From NCBI RefSeq assembly GCF_002101775.1, contig NZ_LQPI01000090.1, positions 26,100 through 90,099 of the forward strand: a DNA stretch of 64,000 bases, in the 5' to 3' direction. Shown here one piece after another: positions 24,261 through 34,224 of this stretch. The position numbers and the translations under genes were made by a program. The notes below the pieces were generated by a model. The model had not been told where the DNA came from and did not search any database. It saw only the letters and a list, made by a program, of their open reading frames with translations. This stretch comes from Mycolicibacter nonchromogenicus (GTDB taxonomy: Bacteria; Actinomycetota; Actinomycetes; Mycobacteriales; Mycobacteriaceae). The number at the start of each line of letters is the position of its first letter. Within the stretch, counting starts at the first letter, position 1.

Positions 24261-24868
24261 GCGCCCGGATGCCGCGGCAACGGGTCGGCCTGTCCGAGGA
24301 GCTCCTGGCGGTCCCACCGCCACCACTGCCGATCCTTGCCGAGCCCTACAGCATCCGCTTCGCTGATCCGGTCGAAGACGCCGCGATGATCTCCGAGTGG
24401 ATGAACCGGCCCCATCTGGCCCAAACCTGGGGTTATGACTACCCGCCTGACCAATGGCGCCGCCACCTCGAGATCCAGCACGAGGGCAGCTATTCGCGGC
24501 CCTACGTCTACAACCTGCACGGCGAGCCGTTGGGGTACATGGAGCTGTTCCGGGCCGCACAGGACGACATTTCGACCGTCTACGACGCGGACCCGTACGA
24601 CATCGGACTGCACGGCGCCATGGCGGACCCCAACATGGTCGAGAAGGGGCACGGGGCCAATATCTTCGGCCCGCTGGTCACCAGCATCTTCGCGGCCGAG
24701 CCCGAGTGTCAACGAGTGATCGGGGACTCCCAGGCCGCCGGCTCACACGGGCGCCGGTTCTGGGAACGTCGCGGCGGTCAGTTCCTCGGCGAACACTACA
24801 TCGCCAAGTGGGACCAGCACATCGCTCTGTTCGCCTGGCCGCGGCCGAAAGACGAGGCTTCGGTCTGA
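24257..24868 (+). CDS. GNAT acetyltransferase of the siderophore lysine N-acyltransferase type
   Basis: A 203-residue protein of the IucB/RhbD/MbtK-like branch. It has F-A-D-P-V-E-D-A-A-M-I-S-E-W-M, then H-L-A-Q-T-W, and the acceptor-side E-L-F-R-A-A and H-G-A-M-A-D, ending W-E-R-R-G-G-Q-F-L-G-E-H-Y-I-A-K-W. Relatives acylate the N6-hydroxylysine or lysine of siderophores. No mycobactin cluster is present here, so the substrate is uncertain. A strong terminator follows directly. Confidence 0.75.
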   Translation: MSARMPRQRVGLSEELLAVPPPPLPILAEPYSIRFADPVEDAAMISEWMNRPHLAQTWGYDYPPDQWRRHLEIQHEGSYSRPYVYNLHGEPLGYMELFRAAQDDISTVYDADPYDIGLHGAMADPNMVEKGHGANIFGPLVTSIFAAEPECQRVIGDSQAAGSHGRRFWERRGGQFLGEHYIAKWDQHIALFAWPRPKDEASV

Positions 24869-24884
24869 CACCGGTGATGCCGCA

Positions 24885-24922
24885 GGGGCGGTGACGGATC
24901 GACTCCGTCACCGCCCCTTTTT
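24885..24922 (+). terminator. Strong Rho-independent terminator of the acetyltransferase
   Basis: A perfect 14-bp stem (24885-24898 with 24904-24917), 5-base loop, followed by TTTTT at 24918-24922 on the plus strand, 16 bases after the acetyltransferase stop. Confidence 0.9.
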
Positions 24923-24947
24923 GCCGGTGCCATCGCCGCACGAATAA

Positions 24948-24995
24948 GACGAATCCCCGGACCCGACACCGAAGTGTCGCGTCCGGGGATTCGTC
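24948..24995 (-). terminator. Terminator of the giant PGRS-like gene
   Basis: A 22-bp stem with a single mismatch (24948-24969 with 24974-24995) and a CGAA loop on the plus strand. On the minus strand it lies 16 bases after the stop of the giant gene and is followed by a T-rich TTATTCG, so it is the likely end of the whole secreted-repeat gene cluster. With the preceding terminator it separates convergent transcripts. Confidence 0.85.
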
Positions 24996-25011
24996 CGTGC
25001 TCAGCGCTGCC

Positions 25012-28000
25012 TTACGGTGCGCCGGCACCGCCCTTGCCGCCGCTGCCGCCGGTACCAGCGGGGCCTTTACCAGCGCCGGCGGGCGTGCCCAAGACACCCG
25101 GGGTACCCGGCGTACCGGCGACACCGTCGCCATTCGTACCGCCGGTACCACCGGAACCGCCGTTACCGCCGGCACCTGCCCAGTTGGACTTGCTGGGCCG
25201 GGAGGCGCCGTTGACGCCCTTGCCGCCGTCGCCGCCGATGCCACCGGAACCGCCCTGGGCCCGGGTGCCGTCGGCGTTGAGGCCGCCCAGACCACCGGTA
25301 CCACCCTGGCCGCCATCGCCACCGTTACCGCCGCGGCCACCACCGCCGGTGCCCTGACCAAGCAGGCCGTTGTAGCCGGCGCCACCGGCGCCACCGGTGC
25401 CACCGACACCCGCAGCACCACCGGCACCGCCCTTACCGCCGACGCCGGCCGCACCCACTGCGCCGGAGTTGCCGATACCCAGTGCGACACCACCGGCACC
25501 GCCCAGGCCAGCGTTGCCGCCGACACCACCGTCACCGCCCTGGCCGCCGACACCACCGGTACCACCGGTGCGTCCGGGCAGACCGAGGGCACCAGCACCA
25601 CCGGCGCCGCCGGTACCACCGTTGCCGCCCTTACCGCCGGCGCCGCCGATACCGCCGCTGCCGCCGAGGCCGCCCTTACCGCCGTCGCCGGTGATGGTGC
25701 CACCAGCACCACCGACGCCACCCCGGCCGCCGGCTCCACCGGCGTAACCGGTGGCGCCCTTGACGCCGTCGCCGCCGGGGTTACCGGCCATGGAGTTGCC
25801 GTTGGGGTCCTTGGGCGAGGTGCCCGTAGCGCCGTTGGCCGCCACCGAGGTGTTGGCGCCGGCGTTACCGCCGTTACCGGCGTTACCGCCGGTACCACCG
25901 GTGCCGTGCTGGGCCGCCGCGCCACCGTTACCACCGTTACCACCGGCAGCGCCGGCGCCGTTGGCGGCGTTGGTACCGGAGGTGCCGTTGGCACCGTTAC
26001 CGCCGTTACCACCGGTGCCGCCGTTGCCGAACTCGCCGTAGGCGTTACCGCCGGTGCCACCGTGGCCACCGGCCTGGGCCAGGCCGCTGCCGAGCACCAC
26101 GCCGTTGCCGCCCTTGCCGCCGGTACCACCGGTGGCCACCGCGCCGCCGTTGCCGGCGTTTCCGTTGTCGGCCTGGGTCACGCCGTCGCCAGCGAGACCA
26201 CCTGCACCGGCTGCGCCACCCTCACCCGCGATGCTGTTGCTGTTACCGCCGTTGCCGCCGGACCCCGCCACCAGGTTCGAACCGCCACCGGCGCCGTCGC
26301 CGCCGCGACCGCCCACGCCGGCGTTACCGCCCGCGCCACCGTCGCCACCGACACCACCGGAGCCGTCAGCACCCGCGTTGCCGACGGTCGCAGCACCACC
26401 GACACCGCCGTTACCGCCGGCGCCACCGACGCCACCGTTACCGGCCGTACCCGTGGCGTCGCCACCGTTGCCGCCGGCGTTGCCGGTGCCCGCCGTGGCG
26501 TGGGCTCCGTCAGCACCGTTGGCCGCGTGGCCGCCGGCACCACCGTGTCCACCGACACCGCCGTTACCGCCGGCACCACCGTCACCGGCGATCGCGCCAC
26601 CGGCGCCGCCCGCGCCACCGTGGCCACCCGCGGTGCCGTCCGTACCGTGGGTGCCATTGCCCGAGATGTCGGTGCTGCCCGCGAGGCCGTCGGCTCCGGA
26701 GCCACCGTCACCACCGGCGCCACCGGTGCCGATGGTGGTGGCTGCGCCACCGTTACCGCCGTTACCGCCGACCTGGCCGAGTGCGGCGTCGCCACCGCGA
26801 CCGCCGTTACCGCCGTTACCGCCGAGGATCGCGCCGTCCTGGCCGTTCTCGGCTGCGACACCGTCGCCGCCCAGACCACCAGCACCGCCGACACCGGCCG
26901 TGCCCGCGATACCGCCGGCACCACCGTTACCGCCGGATCCGGCGATGTTCGCTATGCCGCCACCGGCACCGTTACCGCCGTTACCGCCGTTGGCACCGTT
27001 ACCGGTGTTACCACCGGCACCACCGGCACCGCCGGCTCCGGCCAGTCCGGCCTCACCGTTGGTGGCCGTACCGCCGGCGCCACCGGCACCGCCGTTACCG
27101 CCCGCGCCACCGTCACCGTTGGTGCTGGTGGCGTCGTCGCCGTCGCCACCGTTGCCGCCACTACCGCCGGCCGCGTCCGCACCGTTCGCGGCGTTCTCAC
27201 CGGCGCCACCGTGGCCGCCGGCTCCACCGACGCCGCCGAGACCACCGGCGCCGCCGTTGCCTTCGGTGGTGCCACCGGCACCACCCTTACCGCCTGCGCC
27301 GCCGTTGCCGCCCGCAGTACCGGCCGTGCCGTCGCCATTGATGTCGGTGATTCCGTCGACACCGGCCGTACCGGCGCCACCGTTACCACCGGCACCACCG
27401 GTGCCGATCGCACCGGCCGCGCCACCGTTACCGCCGACACCGCCATCCTGTGCCAGGTCGCCCGGCCGCAGCACGCCGTTACCGCCGTTACCACCGGCAC
27501 CGCCGTCACCACCGGAGCCGTTGGTGCCCGTCGCACCGGTGGCCGCCTGACCACCCAGGCCGAGGCCGCCCGCACCGCCGACACCACCGACGCTGCGGTC
27601 ACCACCGGTACCGCCGTGACCACCGTTGCCGGCCGCCACGTCCAGGCCGCCGTCGCCACCGTGGCCACCGGCGCCACCGTTACCGGCCGCACCGGCGTTA
27701 CCACCGACGCCACCGACACCGCCTGCGCCGTTGGTCGCGTTGCCGCCGATACCTCCGGCACCACCGGCGGCTGCGTTACCGCCCTGGCCACCGTTGCCAC
27801 CGGTTTCGCCCGCCGCGCCGAGCACACCGTCGCCACCGTTACCGCCGCTGCCGCCGGTGCCACCAGCACCACCGACTCCACCGGCGCCGGAGATCGTGCC
27901 ACCCTGGCCGCCGTTACCGCCGGCGCCACCGACGCCACCGTTACCGCCGAGCGTGCCGTTGCCGTCGAGGTCGACGCCGCCCAGCACACCGTTGCCACCG

Positions 28001-31000
28001 TTACCGCCAGCGCCACCGGCACCACCGGTGCCGACCGTGCCGGCCGCACCGCCGTTACCGCCATAGCCACCGGCCTGGCCGGTCGACCCGTCGCCCAGCA
28101 GCTCGCCGTGACCACCGGCGCCACCATTACCGCCGTTGCCGCCGCCGCCATCGGCGCCGAGGGCGCCGCTGGCGCGGTAGGTGACGCCGTCACCGTTCAG
28201 GCCGCCCTTACCGGCTGCGCCCACGGCACCGCGGTCACCGCCGTTACCACCGTTACCGCCGTGTCCGGCGGTGTCGTTGGCGCCGCCACCGGCGCCCGCA
28301 CCACCGTTACCGCCGTTACCGGCCTTGCCCGAGGCGCCACCGTTACCGCCGATACCGCCGGTGCCGTCGAGGCCCGCGAGACCGTTGGTCGCCGAACCGC
28401 CCTTACCGCCGTTACCGCCGGTGCCACCGGCACCACCGTCGCCGCCGTTACCGCCGTCGGTTCCGTCGCCACCGTTGCCGCCGCTGCCCGCCGCTGCGTC
28501 GGCACCCGCGATACCTTCGACGCCCGCTCCACCGGCGCCACCGTTACCACCGGCGCCGCCGACGCCGCCCAGGCCGCCGTTACCGGAGATGGTGCCGCCC
28601 TTACCGCCGTTACCGGCGTGACCACCGGCCGCACCGGCTCCACCGGCACCACCGTTGGCGGTCGCGACCGACCCGGTGGCACCGTTCGCGCCGGCGCCAC
28701 CGTTACCGCCCGCACCACCGGTACCGATGGTTCCGGCGTTACCGCCGTCACCGCCGGCGCCACCGATCTGGGCCGTCCCGTCACCCAGCAACACGCCGTT
28801 GCCGCCCTTACCACCGGCGCCACCGTTACCACCGATCGCCGCAACACCGGCGGCACCAGCCGCCGCCTGCGCGGTGTTCGAGGCGTTCCAGCCGCCGACA
28901 CCGGCCGTACCGGCCGTGCCCCGGTTACCACCGTTGCCGCCGTTACCACCCGAGCCGGCCACTGCGTTGAGGCCGCCGCCGGCACCGTCGGCACCGCGCC
29001 CGCCGTTGCCGGCGTTGCCCGCGTTACCCGCGCTACCGCCCACGCCGCCGGCGCCTTCGACTCCAGTCGCGCCGTTGGTCGCGGTGCCGCCGGCACCACC
29101 GTTACCACCGGCACCACCGTTACCGCCGATACCGCCGTTACCACCGTCCGTGCCGTCCGCGCCGGACAGGCCGCTGCCGAAGGCCACCACAGCACCACTG
29201 ATGCCCTCGGCGCCGTTACCCGCGTTGCCGCCACCGCCACCGGCACCACCGACACCACCTGCACCACCGTTGCCGGATGCCGAACCGCCCTTGCCGCCGA
29301 CACCGCCGGTGCCACCGACGCCACCGTGCGTGCCGTTGGTGCCGTGGCCGTCGATGTCGGTGATACCGTCCGCGCCCGCCGCACCGGCACCGCCGGCACC
29401 ACCGGCGCCACCGTTGCCCGTCACGGCGCCGTTACCGCCCGTACCACCGGTACCACCGCCCTGGCCGATGTCGCTGACGCCGATCACGCCGAGACCGGCA
29501 CCACCGTTACCGCCCGCGCCACCGTCGCTGCCGACGCCCGCGACACCTGCGTTCCCGGCCGCGCCGTCACCCAGCGTGCCGACGCCGCCCAGGCCCTTGG
29601 CACCGGCGCCGGCGCCCTCAGCGCCGTCACCGCCGTTACCACCGTTGCCCGCGTTGGTGCCACCGCCGCCGCCGAGGCCGACGCCACCGATGCCACCGGC
29701 GCCACCGTCACCACCGTTGCCGGCGTCGCCACCGACACCACCGACGCCGGCACTGGCCGCGCCGCCCTGGCCACCGTTACCACCGGCGCCACCGTCCGCG
29801 GCGTTGCCGCCGTTGCCACCGTTACCGTCGGCGACCGTCGCGTCAGCGCCCGCGCCACCGGCACCACCCTTACCACCGGCACCACCGGCACCACCGGCGC
29901 CACCGTTACCCGAGGTGGTGCCACCATTACCACCGGTACCGCCGTTACCGCCGACGCCGCCGACGTAACCGTTGGTGCCGTTGCCGTCTCCACCGGTGAT
30001 GCCGTCGACCGTCGCACCGATACCACCGACACCGCCGGCACCACCGTTGCCGATCGCGGCCGCGTCACCACCGGTACCACCGTTACCGCCGCCCTGGCCG
30101 ATCAGGCCGAACAGGCCTTCACCGTCACCACCGGCGCCACCGACTCCACCGTCGCTGGCGATGCCGTCGGGGCGCGCGGCGCCGTTGGCACCGTTGACGG
30201 TGCCGGATCCGCCGACACCAGCGTTACCCGCCGCGGCGCCGAGGGCGCCCGCGCCACCGTTACCGCCGTTACCGGCGGTTGCGCCGCCGCCACCGCCGAG
30301 GCCCTTACCGCCGGCCCCGGCAATACCGCCATTGCCGCCGATGCCGGCGTTGCCACCGTCACCACCGACGCCGTTGGTGGCGTCGCCACCCTTGCCACCG
30401 TTACCGCCGATGCCACCGGCGCCTGCGTTGCCGCCGTTGCCGCCGTCGCCGTCGGCGACAGTGGCGTCGGCACCGCTTCCACCGGCACCGCCCTGGCCGC
30501 CCATACCGCCGTAGCCGCCTGCGCCACCGTTGCCGGAGATGCTGCCGCCGGAACCACCGAGGCCGCCGTCGCCGCCGGCACCACCCACGGCACCGTCGGT
30601 GCCGTTGCCGTCGATACCGGTCTCGCCGTCGACGGTGGCACCGGTACCACCGGTACCGCCGGCGCCACCGTTGCCGCGCCCTGCGGCGTTACCGCCGTTA
30701 CCACCGGCACCGCCACCCTGGCCGGTGTTGGTCGCGCTGATCAGACCGAAACCGTCGCCGCCACGGCCGCCGTCGGCGCCGTCGGCGTTGATTCCGTCGG
30801 TGCCGACTGCACCCGCCGCCCCGCCGATAACGCCGAGACCGCCTGCGCCGGCCGAGCCTGCAGCACCACCGTCGGCGCCGTCGCCGCCGTTACCGCCGGC
30901 ACCGGCGTTGGCGCCACCGCCGCCGCCGCCGCCCTGGCCACCGACCGCTGCTGTGCCGGCGTTACCACCGGAACCGGCCGCACCACCGACACCACCGGTG

Positions 31001-34000
31001 CCCGTCGCCGAGTTACCACCGGTACCGCCGTTGCCGCCCGCACCGCCGGCACCAGCGGCGCCACCGTTGCCGCCCGCACCGTCAAGTACGGCGGCGTCGT
31101 CTGCGGCGCCACCGTTACCACCGTGACCGCCGGCGCCACCGGCACCGCCTGCGCCACCGTTTCCGGAGTTCGCACCACCGGCGCCACCAGCGCCACCGTG
31201 ACCGCCGGCCGCACCGGCGCCACCAGCGGTGCCGTCGATGCCGACCGTGATGCCGTCAATGCCCGATGCACCCGCACCACCGTTACCGCCGACGCCACCT
31301 TCACCGTCGTTGCCGGCGTTGCCACCGGCACCACCCTTGCCACCGGCCTGGGCAACGATGCCACCGAGCAGCTCGCCGTCACCACCCGCGCCACCGTTAC
31401 CGCCGTTACCACCGGCGCCCTCTGCACCGATTGCACCGGCCGCAGCCTGTGCGGTGTGGTCAGCGTTCCAGCCGCCAGCACCACCAGAACCGGCCTGGCC
31501 GCGGTTACCGCCCTGGCCGCCGGCACCACCGGATCCGGCGGTTGCGCCGTTTCCACCACCGGCACCCGCACCACCGTTACCGCCGTTACCGGCGTCGCCG
31601 GCAGCACCGCCGAGGCCACCCGCGCCACCGTCGCCCTGCTGGCCCGCGTTGCCCGCGGCAGCCGTACCACCGGCACCACCATTGCCACCGACACCACCTT
31701 GGCCACCGTTACCACCGTGGCCGGCGTCCACACCATCGGTGCCGCTGCCACCGCTGCCGGCCGCCGCGTCGATGCCGTCCTCACCGTCGTAGCCGCGCCC
31801 GCCGGTACCACCGGTACCGCCTACGCCGCCAACGCCACCGTTGCCGCCGTCACCGGAGAGTGCGCCGCCGGCGCCACCGACGCCACCGTTACCACCGGCA
31901 CCACCGGTGCCACCGGCCAAGCCGTTACCGCTGAGGTCGGTCGTGCCAGTGAGGCCGGTCGCACCCTGGCCACCGGCACCACCGTTACCGCCGTTGCCGT
32001 GGTCGATGGCGTCACCACCGGCACCACCGTCACCACCGGCCTGCACCGTGTTGTCGATAAGGATCTGGCCGTTGCCACCGGCACCACCGTTACCGCCGTT
32101 GCCCGTGGTGCCGTTGGCTCCTGCCGCACCGGAGGCGGCGTAGGTCGCTCCGCCGCTGGAACCACCAGCGCCGGCGTTGCCGCCGGTACCGGCGACCGAG
32201 CTGGAGTTACCGCCCTTACCACCGGAACCGGCCACCGCGTTGAGACCACCACCGGCACCGGCACCACCATCACCACCGTTACCCGCGGCACCGCCGATAC
32301 CACCGTCGCCACCGACGCCACCGACGCCGTGCACACCGGCCAGGCCGTTGACCGCGGTGCCACCGGCACCACCGTCACCACCGATACCACCGTTGCCACC
32401 GTTGCCCGCGATACCGGTGGCGTCACCACCGTCACCACCGTCGAGACCACTGCCGGCAATCGCATCGATACCCGCCAAGCCGTCAGCGGCTGCACCACCG
32501 TTGCCACCGGCAGCGCCTGCGCCACCGGCACCACCGGCGCCACCGTTACCGGACAGCGAACCACCGGCGCCACCGGCACCACCGGCACCACCGGCACCAC
32601 CGTCGATGCCCGCGGTGCCGTTGCCGTCGACGCCAGTCTCGCCCGCGGTACCGGCCGCACCGCTACCACCGTTACCGCCGTTACCGCCGTTACCCACATT
32701 GCCGGCGTCACCACCGGCGCCACCCTTGCCGCCGCTGGCACCTGCGACCGTGGCGTTGAAGCCGTCGCCGCCGTTACCACCGTTACCACCACTGGTCGCC
32801 GCCGCACCCGTAGTGCCACCCGTACCACCAGCATTACCGGCCACACCAGCGTCGCCACCACGACCACCAGCACCACCATCAACAGTGAAGGCGTCACCAT
32901 CGGCACCATCACCACCATTACCGCCCAGGCCCGCGTTACCACCATTACCCGCAGCACCCACAACACCGGCAAGACCAGACGACCCGATCAGACCACCCGA
33001 GCCACCAGCACCGGCCAAACCAGCAGCGCCACCATTACCACCATTGCCACCATTACCGGCATCGCCACCGGTAGCACCGGCCAGGATCGCGTCGATCCCA
33101 TCGCCACCGTCACCACCGGCACCACCGTGACCACCGGCACCACCGGAACCACCCTTACCGCCGTAACCGACCAGCCACGAACCCCGGCCACCGGCACCAC
33201 CGTTACCACCGGCGCCACCGTTGAAACCGTCACCACCGTCTAGGCCGGCCAGACCCGCAATACCGGCAGCACCCAACGCGCCGTCACCACCGAGACCACC
33301 GTCACCACCAACGCCATACAGCAGACCCAGACCAGCACCACCGGCACCACCATTGCCACCGATACCACCATCGACGCCATCACCACCAGCGCCGCCGTCA
33401 CCGCCGACACCCATCCACCAGCCACCAGCACCACCGGCACCACCATCGCCACCGGCAAAGCCGTCACCACCAGCGCCACCATTACCGAACATGCCCGCCG
33501 AACCACCGACACCACCGATGCCCTCAGCCGACGTACCAGCAGCACCACCATCACCGAACCACAGACCACCGGCACCACCAGCAGCGTCCGCCAGCGACCC
33601 ACCATCGATACCGTCTTCACCGTTACCGATCAGGATCTGACCGAACCCGAACAGGTTGATGACCGAGTTGACCTGCTCACCGATCGGGCTCAGAATCCAC
33701 GCCTGCCCCAACTCATACAACGGCGTGTAGAACAACGACCCGAACCAGTCATCAACAGACGCCGCATCACCGGGCAGATCCGCCACCGACGCATCAAACG
33801 ACAGACCCAAGTTCGACAACAGCGGCTCCCACGCCCCCTGGTCGAACAACGTCTCCCACGACGACGCCTGACTCAGATCCGCAAACGCACCCGCCAAATC
33901 CGCACCGAGCAGATCCACCACCCAGTCAAACTCATCAGCCTGCGCCGCCGGCGCCGCCGACAACGGCGACATCCCAAACGTCAAAAACGCCCCAACCGCA

Positions 34001-34086
34001 CTACCGGCAGCGGCCACCCGGCCACCCCGGCGGCGTAAGGCGCCAGCGGAACCACGACGCCCTCTGCCGTGCTGCTTGTCAGTCAT
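25012..34086 (-). CDS. Giant secreted PGRS-like glycine-rich protein B (3024 aa)
   Basis: Starts at ATG 34086 (MTDKQHGRGRRG), with AGGGAG six bases upstream; the frame is open to 34116. A twin-basic N-terminus and hydrophobic segment G-S-A-V-G-A-F-L-T-F-G-M-S-P form a Sec-type signal peptide with A-P-A-A-Q-A/D as probable cleavage site. Mature residues to about 150 form a non-repetitive helical domain (D-E-F-D-W-V-V-D-L-L). A linker Q-V-N-S-V-I-N-L-F then I-L-I-G-N-G-E-D-G-I-D-G leads to the PGRS-like part, as in PE_PGRS proteins, but there is no PE domain. The rest is G-G-x-G-G-x with super-repeats of about 207-236 residues. Presumably exported to the cell surface. Function unknown; nothing catalytic is seen. 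TAA stop at 25012. Confidence 0.85.
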   Translation of the reverse strand: MTDKQHGRGRRGSAGALRRRGGRVAAAGSAVGAFLTFGMSPLSAAPAAQADEFDWVVDLLGADLAGAFADLSQASSWETLFDQGAWEPLLSNLGLSFDASVADLPGDAASVDDWFGSLFYTPLYELGQAWILSPIGEQVNSVINLFGFGQILIGNGEDGIDGGSLADAAGGAGGLWFGDGGAAGTSAEGIGGVGGSAGMFGNGGAGGDGFAGGDGGAGGAGGWWMGVGGDGGAGGDGVDGGIGGNGGAGGAGLGLLYGVGGDGGLGGDGALGAAGIAGLAGLDGGDGFNGGAGGNGGAGGRGSWLVGYGGKGGSGGAGGHGGAGGDGGDGIDAILAGATGGDAGNGGNGGNGGAAGLAGAGGSGGLIGSSGLAGVVGAAGNGGNAGLGGNGGDGADGDAFTVDGGAGGRGGDAGVAGNAGGTGGTTGAAATSGGNGGNGGDGFNATVAGASGGKGGAGGDAGNVGNGGNGGNGGSGAAGTAGETGVDGNGTAGIDGGAGGAGGAGGAGGSLSGNGGAGGAGGAGAAGGNGGAAADGLAGIDAIAGSGLDGGDGGDATGIAGNGGNGGIGGDGGAGGTAVNGLAGVHGVGGVGGDGGIGGAAGNGGDGGAGAGGGLNAVAGSGGKGGNSSSVAGTGGNAGAGGSSGGATYAASGAAGANGTTGNGGNGGAGGNGQILIDNTVQAGGDGGAGGDAIDHGNGGNGGAGGQGATGLTGTTDLSGNGLAGGTGGAGGNGGVGGAGGALSGDGGNGGVGGVGGTGGTGGRGYDGEDGIDAAAGSGGSGTDGVDAGHGGNGGQGGVGGNGGAGGTAAAGNAGQQGDGGAGGLGGAAGDAGNGGNGGAGAGGGNGATAGSGGAGGQGGNRGQAGSGGAGGWNADHTAQAAAGAIGAEGAGGNGGNGGAGGDGELLGGIVAQAGGKGGAGGNAGNDGEGGVGGNGGAGASGIDGITVGIDGTAGGAGAAGGHGGAGGAGGANSGNGGAGGAGGAGGHGGNGGAADDAAVLDGAGGNGGAAGAGGAGGNGGTGGNSATGTGGVGGAAGSGGNAGTAAVGGQGGGGGGGANAGAGGNGGDGADGGAAGSAGAGGLGVIGGAAGAVGTDGINADGADGGRGGDGFGLISATNTGQGGGAGGNGGNAAGRGNGGAGGTGGTGATVDGETGIDGNGTDGAVGGAGGDGGLGGSGGSISGNGGAGGYGGMGGQGGAGGSGADATVADGDGGNGGNAGAGGIGGNGGKGGDATNGVGGDGGNAGIGGNGGIAGAGGKGLGGGGGATAGNGGNGGAGALGAAAGNAGVGGSGTVNGANGAARPDGIASDGGVGGAGGDGEGLFGLIGQGGGNGGTGGDAAAIGNGGAGGVGGIGATVDGITGGDGNGTNGYVGGVGGNGGTGGNGGTTSGNGGAGGAGGAGGKGGAGGAGADATVADGNGGNGGNAADGGAGGNGGQGGAASAGVGGVGGDAGNGGDGGAGGIGGVGLGGGGGTNAGNGGNGGDGAEGAGAGAKGLGGVGTLGDGAAGNAGVAGVGSDGGAGGNGGAGLGVIGVSDIGQGGGTGGTGGNGAVTGNGGAGGAGGAGAAGADGITDIDGHGTNGTHGGVGGTGGVGGKGGSASGNGGAGGVGGAGGGGGNAGNGAEGISGAVVAFGSGLSGADGTDGGNGGIGGNGGAGGNGGAGGTATNGATGVEGAGGVGGSAGNAGNAGNGGRGADGAGGGLNAVAGSGGNGGNGGNRGTAGTAGVGGWNASNTAQAAAGAAGVAAIGGNGGAGGKGGNGVLLGDGTAQIGGAGGDGGNAGTIGTGGAGGNGGAGANGATGSVATANGGAGGAGAAGGHAGNGGKGGTISGNGGLGGVGGAGGNGGAGGAGVEGIAGADAAAGSGGNGGDGTDGGNGGDGGAGGTGGNGGKGGSATNGLAGLDGTGGIGGNGGASGKAGNGGNGGAGAGGGANDTAGHGGNGGNGGDRGAVGAAGKGGLNGDGVTYRASGALGADGGGGNGGNGGAGGHGELLGDGSTGQAGGYGGNGGAAGTVGTGGAGGAGGNGGNGVLGGVDLDGNGTLGGNGGVGGAGGNGGQGGTISGAGGVGGAGGTGGSGGNGGDGVLGAAGETGGNGGQGGNAAAGGAGGIGGNATNGAGGVGGVGGNAGAAGNGGAGGHGGDGGLDVAAGNGGHGGTGGDRSVGGVGGAGGLGLGGQAATGATGTNGSGGDGGAGGNGGNGVLRPGDLAQDGGVGGNGGAAGAIGTGGAGGNGGAGTAGVDGITDINGDGTAGTAGGNGGAGGKGGAGGTTEGNGGAGGLGGVGGAGGHGGAGENAANGADAAGGSGGNGGDGDDATSTNGDGGAGGNGGAGGAGGTATNGEAGLAGAGGAGGAGGNTGNGANGGNGGNGAGGGIANIAGSGGNGGAGGIAGTAGVGGAGGLGGDGVAAENGQDGAILGGNGGNGGRGGDAALGQVGGNGGNGGAATTIGTGGAGGDGGSGADGLAGSTDISGNGTHGTDGTAGGHGGAGGAGGAIAGDGGAGGNGGVGGHGGAGGHAANGADGAHATAGTGNAGGNGGDATGTAGNGGVGGAGGNGGVGGAATVGNAGADGSGGVGGDGGAGGNAGVGGRGGDGAGGGSNLVAGSGGNGGNSNSIAGEGGAAGAGGLAGDGVTQADNGNAGNGGAVATGGTGGKGGNGVVLGSGLAQAGGHGGTGGNAYGEFGNGGTGGNGGNGANGTSGTNAANGAGAAGGNGGNGGAAAQHGTGGTGGNAGNGGNAGANTSVAANGATGTSPKDPNGNSMAGNPGGDGVKGATGYAGGAGGRGGVGGAGGTITGDGGKGGLGGSGGIGGAGGKGGNGGTGGAGGAGALGLPGRTGGTGGVGGQGGDGGVGGNAGLGGAGGVALGIGNSGAVGAAGVGGKGGAGGAAGVGGTGGAGGAGYNGLLGQGTGGGGRGGNGGDGGQGGTGGLGGLNADGTRAQGGSGGIGGDGGKGVNGASRPSKSNWAGAGGNGGSGGTGGTNGDGVAGTPGTPGVLGTPAGAGKGPAGTGGSGGKGGAGAP
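26650..32630 (-). repeat. Ten super-repeats in giant protein B
   Basis: A marker motif (T-D-I/L-x-G-N/D-G-T or a relative) recurs with centres near 26650, 27330, 27950, 28660, 29340, 29980, 30600, 31230, 31920 and 32605, a spacing of 620-710 bases. Between markers the order is constant: G-N-G-G-A-G-G run, A-T/A-N-G, A-G-G-G-x-N-x-x-A-G-S-G, then in many units G-G-W-N-A-D/S-H/N-T-x-Q-A, then L-L-G-D-G-x-x-Q-A-G-G. Positions are read by eye to about 20 bases. Confidence 0.7.
32753..34008. repeat. 1.26-kb direct repeat, copy in giant gene B
   Basis: Aligns without gaps (offset 8928) to 41681-42936. About a dozen differences lie in the first 350 bases; from about 33100 to 34008 I see none. It encodes the end of the signal peptide, the whole N-terminal domain and the first PGRS stretch. 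It uses many more GGT/GCT/GAT-type codons (cca/acc on the plus strand) than the rest of the gene. Confidence 0.85.
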
Positions 34087-34224
34087 ACGGGACTCCCTAT
34101 TCTGCGACGAACCCATGTCGGTGATGTTGTGTCTGATCGAGTTGTTATCGGTGCCGAATTCTCAGCACCGCTGGAGGGTCTTCGGTTGCCTGGCCGGGCG
34201 GCCGCGGCGCGGTGAGCGGGGGCA

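Noticed and set aside
24997..33243. An open plus-strand frame of 2748 codons antisense to giant gene B, and a similar one at 34957-42171
   Set aside because: Codons for glycine and alanine (GGN, GCN) reverse to NCC and NGC, which can never be stops, so any PGRS gene leaves long open antisense frames. The translation is low-complexity T-A-V-T-A without start signals.
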